DNA from: Clostridiales bacterium
GTDB lineage: Bacteria; Bacillota; Clostridia; Christensenellales; QALW01
Length of the DNA: 6,364 bases
Reading direction: 5' to 3'
NCBI GenBank assembly: GCA_018376855.1
Contig: JAHAAN010000110.1
Location: forward strand, 1 to 6,364
Of the stretch, positions 1 through 5,426 are shown one piece after another. Each line of letters opens with the position of its first letter. The first letter of the stretch is position 1. The position numbers and the translations under genes were made by a program. Below the pieces are notes generated by a model. It saw nothing but the letters and a program-made list of their open reading frames with translations. It did no database searches and was not told where the DNA came from.

Positions 1-14
1 TAGCCCCCGTAAAT

Positions 15-24
15 AAAAGGAGGA
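15..24 (+). promoter_or_regulatory. Ribosome binding site of the LamG surface protein gene
   Basis: AAAAGGAGGA is a strong Shine-Dalgarno sequence ending seven bases before the ATG at 32. It fixes that ATG as the start. The 31 bases upstream of the gene are too short to show a promoter, which must lie outside the window. Confidence 0.85.
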
Positions 25-31
25 TTTTTTT

Positions 32-1051
32 ATGAAAAAAACAGTAGCAGCAGTGCTGATGCTTTTGTTGGTATTAGCACTCGGGACAGTAGTGCAGGCA
101 GCGCCTGCGGACGACGGCTTAGTGCTGTACTACAACTTTGACGACGAGTCCGCTAAAGATTCTTCGTCCAGCGGCTTTAACGGAACGGCCAACAATGTTA
201 CATATGCGCAGGGTGTTTCGGGAAAGGCTGCGGTATTTGATGCGGCTAATCAGTCTAATATCGTATTTACAATGCCGACGGGTCTTCAGGACATGACCTT
301 ATCCTTCTGGTATAATCTCAGTGAGATTCCGGATGATGATGTGCCTTATGCTTTCATTTGCACGACTGCTTGGGACAATACTGCGGTCCATACGCATTTG
401 ACGGACGGAGTTGTGCGCGCTTCTTTTGCCGGCTTTAAGTACAAAGATTATAAGAACAATGAACTGGGGCATACCCGCGAGGATGCGGTTGACTGGTTTA
501 TAACCGACAGCTATGTAAACAAGTGGATCAATTTCACGGTTACTTATAATTCTGCTACGCGCGAGCGCATGCTGTACATGAACGGAACGCTTGTGGCGCA
601 TGATATTGCCGATGAAGGCTCTTTTGGCGGTACTACGCCTAATTTCATGGCCGGTGAAACGCAGATCGGTTCGTGGACAGGTGATGCAAAGCGTTATTTG
701 ACCGGTATGATGGATGAAATCCGCATCTATAATCGCGCGCTTTCCGCAGATGAGGTTACGGAGCTTGTATCTGTGGCGGATCAGTATGTTAGCGTACCGG
801 AGCCGACTCCGACTCCGGAAGCAACTGCAACGGCTACTCCTACACAGAAGCCTACCGATAACCCGACCCTTGAGCCTACTTCCGGCACAACCGCCGGGCA
901 GTCTCCTTCTCAGCAGACGACTGCTGAGGCAACAAAGGGCGCTGCCGGGCAAACCGGCAGCAGCAGCTGGATCATCTGGGTGGTGGTCGGTGTTGCTGTT
1001 ATCGCGGCCGCAGTGATCCTTTTTGTGGCGAAGAACAAGAAGAAGGATTAA
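32..1051 (+). CDS. Secreted membrane-anchored LamG (concanavalin A-like) domain protein
   Basis: This 339-residue protein is probably exported and displayed on the cell surface. Residues 1-23 form a signal peptide (MKK, a long Leu/Val core, cleavage likely after VQA). Residues about 28-247 resemble the LamG/Laminin_G_3 jelly-roll fold: it opens with GLVLYYNFDDESAKDSS and closes with MMDEIRIYNRALSADEV, a hallmark ending of these domains. Residues about 256-310 are a Thr/Pro/Ser/Ala-rich stalk with PTPTPEATATATPT-type repeats. Residues 313-333 are a hydrophobic membrane segment, followed by the basic tail AKNKKKD. There is no LPXTG motif, so anchoring is by the membrane helix rather than by a sortase. 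LamG domains usually bind glycans or proteins; the ligand here is unknown and no catalytic domain accompanies it. A strong ribosome binding site and a downstream terminator mark it as the end of its transcript. The domain call is firm; the biological role is not known. Confidence 0.9.
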   Translation: MKKTVAAVLMLLLVLALGTVVQAAPADDGLVLYYNFDDESAKDSSSSGFNGTANNVTYAQGVSGKAAVFDAANQSNIVFTMPTGLQDMTLSFWYNLSEIPDDDVPYAFICTTAWDNTAVHTHLTDGVVRASFAGFKYKDYKNNELGHTREDAVDWFITDSYVNKWINFTVTYNSATRERMLYMNGTLVAHDIADEGSFGGTTPNFMAGETQIGSWTGDAKRYLTGMMDEIRIYNRALSADEVTELVSVADQYVSVPEPTPTPEATATATPTQKPTDNPTLEPTSGTTAGQSPSQQTTAEATKGAAGQTGSSSWIIWVVVGVAVIAAAVILFVAKNKKKD

Positions 1052-1069
1052 TAAGCAACAGGTATTATG

Positions 1070-1100
1070 AAAAGAGGCGTCTGTAAAGGCGTCTTTTTTT
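1070..1100 (+). terminator. Intrinsic terminator after the LamG protein gene
   Basis: The GGCGTC at 1076-1081 and the GGCGTC at 1088-1093 are direct repeats, yet they can pair in RNA as a hairpin through four G-C and two G-U pairs around the loop UGUAAA. The stem is extended by AAAAGA (1070-1075) against the following U-run, and seven T residues (1094-1100) end it. It sits 19 bases after the stop codon. Because the G-U pairs become A-C mismatches on the other strand, the terminator should work only in the + direction. Confidence 0.8.
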
Positions 1101-1118
1101 GTATATAAACAATGTTTG

Positions 1119-1140
1119 TAAGCATATTATATAAGCATAT
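1119..1140. repeat. 9-bp direct repeat in the control region
   Basis: TAAGCATAT occurs at 1119-1127 and again at 1132-1140, a period of 13 bases. The stretch is very AT-rich, lies about 90 bases upstream of the operon promoter, and has no gene. It could be a protein-binding site, curved or upstream-activating DNA, or chance in AT-rich sequence. Confidence 0.5.
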
Positions 1141-1189
1141 ACCAATGACGAACATGCGGAAAACGACAAAAATCGTTATGTGTGTGAAT

Positions 1190-1236
1190 ATAATGTAAAT
1201 ATATTTTATGTTCACGAAAAAATCAGTTTACATTAT
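1190..1236. promoter_or_regulatory. Inverted repeat over the promoter, candidate MarR operator
   Basis: ATAATGTAAA (1190-1199) and TTTACATTAT (1227-1236) are perfect 10-bp inverted arms separated by 27 bases. The right arm contains the -35 box TTTACA of the operon promoter, so a protein bound there would block RNA polymerase. MarR-family proteins commonly autorepress from sites over their own promoter, which makes the encoded regulator the obvious candidate ligand; this is inference. The spacing of 37 bases between arm starts is wider than a single MarR dimer site, so two dimers, a looped complex or a transcript hairpin are alternatives. Confidence 0.5.
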
Positions 1237-1254
1237 GGAGTAAATGAGTATAAT
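1227..1254 (+). promoter_or_regulatory. Sigma-A-type promoter of the marR-ABC operon
   Basis: The -35 box TTTACA (1227-1232) matches the consensus at five of six positions. It is followed by a 16-bp spacer and a perfect -10 box TATAAT (1249-1254). Transcription would start near 1260-1262, giving an untranslated leader of about 70 bases before the regulator gene. This is the best promoter match in the gap. A second TATAAT at 1189-1194 has no convincing -35 box. Confidence 0.75.
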
Positions 1255-1313
1255 CAACTTAGATAGCTCATATAAGAAGAATTTTACCTTTGGCGTAATA
1301 AATGATAATGAAA

Positions 1314-1321
1314 AGAGGAGG
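1314..1321 (+). promoter_or_regulatory. Ribosome binding site of the MarR-family gene
   Basis: AGAGGAGG ends eight bases before the ATG at 1330. It is the only strong Shine-Dalgarno sequence in the leader and fixes the regulator's start. Confidence 0.85.
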
Positions 1322-1329
1322 TTATTTAA

Positions 1330-1800
1330 ATGGCAAAAGGTAAGGGAAAAAGTGAACAAAATGTAGCGCAGATGACAAACGATGTTGCAAGAATGTATCA
1401 GGCGTATATGCGCAGGAGTGCGATTTCGATGGGCTTGCTTGCCAGCTATAGGCCGCTGCTGTCCTATTTGGCGCAGCATGACGGAGCAAATCAGCTGAGC
1501 ATGGTTCGTATCACAGGCTTTCGGCCGCCGACGATCAGCGTAACGCTGCGCCGCATGGAGGAAGAGGGGCTTGTAACCAGAGAGGCTTCTAAACAGGATG
1601 CGCGCGCCGTTTTGGTGCATTTAACAGAAAAAGGCAAGAAGTGCGAAGCTTTACTGCGTAAGAAATCTAATGCTGCTGATGCGGTTTTAATGGCCGGCAT
1701 TGCAGAGGAAGAAATGAATGTATTTAAAAAAGTTTTGCTTCAAATGAGAGAAAATGCGGAGTCAGAGGGTTGGTGCGTAGGTTGTGAGGATGCTGATTAA
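1330..1800 (+). CDS. MarR-family winged-helix transcriptional regulator
   Basis: This 156-residue protein has the usual MarR length and is expected to act as a cytoplasmic dimer that represses its own operon until a small-molecule inducer releases it. The winged helix-turn-helix covers about residues 38-103. The recognition helix is around residues 65-80 (RPPTISVTLRRMEEEG), then LVTREASKQDARAVLVHLTEKGKK gives the wing, with the family's D-x-R pair at Asp90 and Arg92 and the LTEKG strand-to-helix transition. Flanking N- and C-terminal helices would form the dimer interface. The protein ends in WCVGCEDAD, with a CxxC at Cys149 and Cys152, unusual for the family and possibly redox- or metal-responsive. 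It is the first gene of an operon with two ABC exporter subunits and overlaps the first of these by 11 bases (17 with the alternative GTG start). The family assignment is secure; the regulated genes are inferred from position, and the inducer is unknown. Confidence 0.92.
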   Translation: MAKGKGKSEQNVAQMTNDVARMYQAYMRRSAISMGLLASYRPLLSYLAQHDGANQLSMVRITGFRPPTISVTLRRMEEEGLVTREASKQDARAVLVHLTEKGKKCEALLRKKSNAADAVLMAGIAEEEMNVFKKVLLQMRENAESEGWCVGCEDAD

Positions 1801-3517
1801 GTATTTAAAACCATATTGTTTTTTTGCGATCCTTGCTCCTTTGTGTATGATTGCTGAGGTGTGCATTGACTTGATGCAGCCAAAGCTTATGAGTAATATT
1901 GTGGACATCGGCGTGGTCAATCAGGATATAAGCTATATTATATCAACAGGGATCACCATGCTGTTGCTTGTATTGGTAGGTTGTGCCGGCGGCGCGCTTT
2001 CGGGTGTGTTTGCCGGCATTGCTTCTCAAAGCTTTGGAAAGGATCTAAGAGATCAGGTGTTTTCAAAGGTAATGTCCTTTTCTTTGCAGCAAACCGATGC
2101 ATTTACCACCGGTTCGTTAATTACACGCCTGACGAATGATGTTACGGCGGTGCAGGATCTTGTTGCAATGGCGCTGCGTATGTTTGTTCGCGCACCGCTG
2201 TCTTTTATCGGCGGCATTGTTATGATGCTGACGCTCCGTGTGGATTTTGCATTGGTGCTGCTGCTTTCATTGCCGATCGAATTGCTGATGGTATGGATTT
2301 TGCTGAAAAAAGCCGGTCCGTTGTACGGAACGGTTCAAAAACGCTTGGATACGGTCAATAGTGTGGTGCAGGAAAATGTTTCGGGTGCGCGTGTTGTAAA
2401 GGCATATGTTCGTGAGGAGCACGAAAGCAACAGGTTTGCAAAAGCAAACGAGGCTCTTTCAAACGATAATTACCGTGTTCAGAAGCTGATGGCAACGCTT
2501 AATCCGGTGCTTTCTATAGTGATGAATCTTTCCGTGATCGCCGTTATATACATAGGCTCGCTTCAGGCCGAAGCAGGAGCTATGCAGGTAGGGCAGATCA
2601 TGGCTGCCGTTACATATGTTACGCAGGTACTCATGTCGATCATGATGGTGAGCATGATGTTCCAGTCGATCTCCCGCGCGCAGGCCAGTGCAAGGCGTAT
2701 CAGCGAGGTGCTTTCGTGCGAGCCTGTTATTGAGAGTGGGCATCAGCTGCCTGACGCGATCAAGGGCGGCAGCGTGGTGCTGCAGCATGTCAGCTTTACC
2801 TATCCGGGAGGCGTGAATGAGCCTGTGCTGCAGGATATTTGTTTGGAAGTAAAACCGGGCGAAACGCTTGCGGTTCTTGGCGCTACAGGCGTGGGAAAAA
2901 CCACTTTAATCAATTTGATTCCTCGCTTTTATGATGCAACGGAGGGTGAGGTTTTCTTTAACGGCGTAAACGTGCGAGATTATGATATAAAATATCTCAG
3001 AGAGCGGATCGGAATTGTTCCGCAAAAAAATGAGTTGTTTTCAGGCTCGATTTTGGATAACTTGCGTTGGGGTAATCCTCAGGCTACGCAGGAAGAGGCC
3101 GAGTGGGCTGCGAAGATCGCGCAGGCAGATGGCTTTATCCGTTCTTTTCCAGAAGGCTATCAGACTGTAATCGGGCAAAAAGGGGCGTCTCTTTCCGGTG
3201 GGCAGCGCCAGCGGTTGGCCATAGCGCGTGCGATCCTGAAGCGCCCGGAGCTTTTTATTTTTGATGATAGCATGTCCGCGCTGGATTTGGCAACAGATGC
3301 AGCGCTGCGTAAAGCGCTCAAAGAAAACCTGTGTGGTACTACGGTAATCATGATTGCGCAGCGTATTGCCTCTGTAATGGATGCGGATCGCATTGCCGTG
3401 CTTGACGGCGGGCAGCTGATCGCCTGTGCATCGCATTCGGAGCTTATGGAAAGCTGCGCTGTATACCGCGATATTTATGATTCACAGCTGCGTAAGGAGG
3501 TGGCGTTCCATGGCTAA
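1790..3517 (+). CDS. Heterodimeric ABC exporter subunit with degenerate ATP site
   Basis: This is a half-size ABC exporter of 575 residues: six transmembrane helices in about residues 10-295, then a nucleotide-binding domain. Visible motifs (ATG numbering) are Walker A GATGVGKT (364-371), Q-loop Gln412, signature LSGGQ (468-472), Walker B FIFDD (489-493) and D-loop SALD. The residue after Walker B is Asp493 instead of the catalytic Glu, and the H-loop reads IAQR, with Gln524 for His. This matches the degenerate-site subunit of heterodimeric exporters such as TM287 of TM287/288, LmrC and BmrC. Its intact LSGGQ would complete the active site of the partner encoded next. The likely role is ATP-driven export of drugs or other amphipathic compounds from the membrane. 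The start is placed at ATG 1790, giving MLIKYLKPY as in relatives, with a weak TAGG eight bases upstream; GTG at 1784 (577 residues) is the alternative. Either start overlaps the regulator gene, suggesting translational coupling. The substrate cannot be read from sequence. Confidence 0.93.
   Translation: MLIKYLKPYCFFAILAPLCMIAEVCIDLMQPKLMSNIVDIGVVNQDISYIISTGITMLLLVLVGCAGGALSGVFAGIASQSFGKDLRDQVFSKVMSFSLQQTDAFTTGSLITRLTNDVTAVQDLVAMALRMFVRAPLSFIGGIVMMLTLRVDFALVLLLSLPIELLMVWILLKKAGPLYGTVQKRLDTVNSVVQENVSGARVVKAYVREEHESNRFAKANEALSNDNYRVQKLMATLNPVLSIVMNLSVIAVIYIGSLQAEAGAMQVGQIMAAVTYVTQVLMSIMMVSMMFQSISRAQASARRISEVLSCEPVIESGHQLPDAIKGGSVVLQHVSFTYPGGVNEPVLQDICLEVKPGETLAVLGATGVGKTTLINLIPRFYDATEGEVFFNGVNVRDYDIKYLRERIGIVPQKNELFSGSILDNLRWGNPQATQEEAEWAAKIAQADGFIRSFPEGYQTVIGQKGASLSGGQRQRLAIARAILKRPELFIFDDSMSALDLATDAALRKALKENLCGTTVIMIAQRIASVMDADRIAVLDGGQLIACASHSELMESCAVYRDIYDSQLRKEVAFHG
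3494..3502 (+). promoter_or_regulatory. Ribosome binding site inside the first ABC gene
   Basis: AAGGAGGTG is a near-perfect complement of the 16S rRNA 3' end and lies within the last codons of the upstream ABC gene, seven bases before the ATG at 3510. It decides the start of the second ABC gene and rules out the earlier in-frame ATG at 3426, which would add 28 residues read from the other gene's coding sequence. Confidence 0.9.
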
Positions 3518-5363
3518 GGAAGAACGCCCGATTGTTCAGCTGCGTCCGGGGCCGGGCGGAGGCCGGGGCGGCCCGCATGGCATGATGATGCCGCACGAAA
3601 AGCCGAAAGATACAAAGGGAACAGTTAAGCGGCTGCTGAGGTATATCGGCAGCAGCAAATATCTCATGATTTCGCTGCTTGCTATTGTGCTGTTGATTAC
3701 TTTGCTGGGGCTTGCAGGGCCGGCGCTGCAGGGCGAGGCGATCAATAAGCTTGTAGCCAACGATCAAACGGGCGCTGTACAGATCGATTGGAATGGTTTG
3801 TTTAGAATTCTGCTTATGATGGGTGGCGTTTACGGCCTTTCAGCTCTGTGTACTTATCTGCAGGGTATTTTTGCAGCGAAGCTTTCTCAAAAGACGGTTC
3901 GCACAATGCGGGACGATCTGTTTTCTAAGATGGTCAGATTGCCGATTCGTTTTTTTGACACGCATCAGCATGGAGATCTGATGTCCCGCATGACAAACGA
4001 TGTGGAAAATGTGTCCAATACAATTTCTCAGTCTATTGCAGTGCTTATTTCCGGAGTTATTACGCTGGTCGGAACGATTGTTATCATGCTGCTGTACAGC
4101 CCGCTGCTGACGTTGGTGAGTATGGTAGTGATCCCGATGAGCTTGTTTGCGTCATGGATAATGGCAAAGTTTATGCGCAAGTATTTTGTGCAGCAGCAAA
4201 CGCTGCTCGGCAGGCTTAACGGCCATATCGAAGAAATGGTGTCCGGATATAAAACTGTTTTGGCCTTTTCAAAGGAGGAGCAGGCTGTTTCGGAATTTAA
4301 GCAGATCAGCGCGGGGCTGAAAAAAACGAGCATTAAAGCGCAGGTGTTCGGTGGATTTATGGGGCCGGTCATGAACGTGATAGGCAATTTTGGATTCCTG
4401 CTTATTGCGGCAGTGGGCGGATATTTGGCGCTGGGCGGTATTATTAAGATCGGCGTGATTCAAATGTTTCTGCAATATTCTAAGCAGTTCACACGGCCGA
4501 TCAATGAAATTGCAAATCAATATACGCAGATCCAAACAGCTATTGCAGGCGCTGAGCGTGTGTTTGCCATTATGGATGAGGCGGCGGAAATTGATGCGCA
4601 AGCACCGAGTAAGCTTGCCTCTGTGCGGGGCGCGCTTGAATTTAAAAACGTATGGTTTTCTTATGAACCCGGGCAGCCTGTGCTGAAGGATTTTAATTTA
4701 AGCGTCCGGGAAGGGCAGAAGATTGCAATCGTCGGCGCAACCGGAGCAGGAAAAACAACGATCGTTAATTTGCTTACACGTTTTTATGAGATCGACAGCG
4801 GCTTGATTACGATTGACGGCGTAGATATTACTGCGCTTGCCAAGGCGGAACTCAGGCGAAATATTGCGATCGTGCTTCAGGACACGGTTCTCTTTCATGA
4901 TACGATCGCTGCCAATATTTGCTATGGGAAGGAAAATGCTGCGCAGGAGCAGATAGAAGCGGCGGCAAAAACGGCAAATGCGCACCGTTTTATATCGCGT
5001 TTGCCCGATGGGTATCAAACCGTGCTGAGCGAATCAGGCGGGAATCTCAGCCAAGGGCAGCGACAGCTGCTCAGTATCGCGCGCGCAGTGCTTGCCGATC
5101 CTAAAATTTTGATTTTGGACGAGGCTACCAGCTCTGTTGACACCCGCACCGAAATGCGTATTCAGGAAGCCATGATTAAGCTGATGGCAAACAGAACCAG
5201 CCTGATCATCGCACACCGTCTTTCTACGATTCGCGATGCTGACTGCATCATTGTGCTGGAGGGCGGCAGAATTGCGGAAGTGGGAAATCATGACGAGCTG
5301 CTGGCCTTCGGCGGTGCGTATGCAAGGCTTTATAACAGTCAGTTTGAGGGGAATCAAACATAA
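3510..5363 (+). CDS. Heterodimeric ABC exporter subunit with catalytic ATP site
   Basis: This 617-residue half-exporter has six transmembrane helices (about residues 50-330) and a nucleotide-binding domain. Motifs are Walker A GATGAGKT (409-416), Q-loop Gln457, signature LSQGQ (513-517), Walker B LILDE with catalytic Glu538, D-loop SSVD and H-loop His569 in IIAHR. It therefore supplies the working Walker A, Glu and His, while its altered signature (Gln for the first Gly of LSGGQ) faces the degenerate site of the other subunit. This is the TM288/LmrD/BmrD-like half of the pair. An N-terminal extension of about 40 residues is rich in Gly, Pro, His and Met (GPGGGRGGPHGMMMPHEKPKD) and precedes the first membrane helix; related subunits carry similar cytoplasmic extensions of unclear function. 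The gene overlaps the upstream one by eight bases and has an excellent ribosome binding site, so both halves should be made in balanced amounts. It is the last gene of the operon before a strong terminator. The substrate is unknown; multidrug export is the usual guess. Confidence 0.94.
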   Translation: MAKEERPIVQLRPGPGGGRGGPHGMMMPHEKPKDTKGTVKRLLRYIGSSKYLMISLLAIVLLITLLGLAGPALQGEAINKLVANDQTGAVQIDWNGLFRILLMMGGVYGLSALCTYLQGIFAAKLSQKTVRTMRDDLFSKMVRLPIRFFDTHQHGDLMSRMTNDVENVSNTISQSIAVLISGVITLVGTIVIMLLYSPLLTLVSMVVIPMSLFASWIMAKFMRKYFVQQQTLLGRLNGHIEEMVSGYKTVLAFSKEEQAVSEFKQISAGLKKTSIKAQVFGGFMGPVMNVIGNFGFLLIAAVGGYLALGGIIKIGVIQMFLQYSKQFTRPINEIANQYTQIQTAIAGAERVFAIMDEAAEIDAQAPSKLASVRGALEFKNVWFSYEPGQPVLKDFNLSVREGQKIAIVGATGAGKTTIVNLLTRFYEIDSGLITIDGVDITALAKAELRRNIAIVLQDTVLFHDTIAANICYGKENAAQEQIEAAAKTANAHRFISRLPDGYQTVLSESGGNLSQGQRQLLSIARAVLADPKILILDEATSSVDTRTEMRIQEAMIKLMANRTSLIIAHRLSTIRDADCIIVLEGGRIAEVGNHDELLAFGGAYARLYNSQFEGNQT

Positions 5364-5376
5364 AAATCAGACACGG

Positions 5377-5409
5377 AAAAAGCAGCGCAGAAATTTCGCG
5401 CTGCTTTTT
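5377..5409. terminator. Bidirectional intrinsic terminator between convergent genes
   Basis: AAAAAGCAGCGC (5377-5388) and GCGCTGCTTTTT (5398-5409) form a perfect 12-bp stem around a nine-base loop. The T-run on the + strand and the A-run, which reads as U on the - strand, allow termination in both directions. It ends the ABC operon (stop codon at 5361-5363) and also lies 10 bases beyond the stop of the converging SH3b/C39 gene. It occupies most of the 55-base gap. Confidence 0.93.
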
Positions 5410-5426
5410 ATTTGTTTTTTATTTGT
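5405..5426. repeat. Perfect 11-bp tandem duplication at the convergent gene ends
   Basis: TTTTTATTTGT occurs twice back to back, at 5405-5415 and 5416-5426. The first copy overlaps the 3' arm of the terminator. The second covers the stop codon and penultimate sequence of the - strand peptidase gene. It probably arose by slippage. It lengthens the T-rich tract after the terminator stem. Confidence 0.8.

Noticed and set aside
299..952. Long open frame on the - strand opposite the LamG gene (217 codons)
   Set aside because: The Arg/Ser/Cys-rich translation has no recognisable domain or ribosome binding site, and the + strand frame encodes a clear signal peptide and LamG domain. It is a shadow of that gene.
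1068..1109. 13-codon ORF (MKRGVCKGVFFCI) over the terminator
   Set aside because: It lacks a ribosome binding site and its bases are fully explained by the terminator stem and T-run.
1261..1329. Riboswitch or attenuator in the operon leader
   Set aside because: The roughly 70-base leader is AT-rich. I find no stable stem, terminator or recognised aptamer pattern in it.
1308..1343. 11-codon ORF (MKRGGYLNGKR) overlapping the regulator start, considered as a leader peptide
   Set aside because: There is no Shine-Dalgarno sequence before its ATG, and its codons include the regulator's own ribosome binding site; chance is the simpler explanation.
1228..1620. Open frame on the - strand across the operon promoter and regulator gene
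   Set aside because: It shows no domain or plausible start signal and reads through the promoter and the conserved winged-helix coding region.
3041..3436. Antisense open frames within the ABC genes
   Set aside because: Several 70-130 codon frames oppose the ABC genes, but they have no recognisable domains and cover conserved ATPase motifs on the + strand, so they are by-products of codon use.
3426..3509. In-frame 28-residue N-terminal extension of the second ABC subunit
   Set aside because: It would overlap the end of the first ABC gene by 92 bases. The added residues look like an out-of-frame reading of that gene, and the excellent ribosome binding site at 3494-3502 points to ATG 3510.
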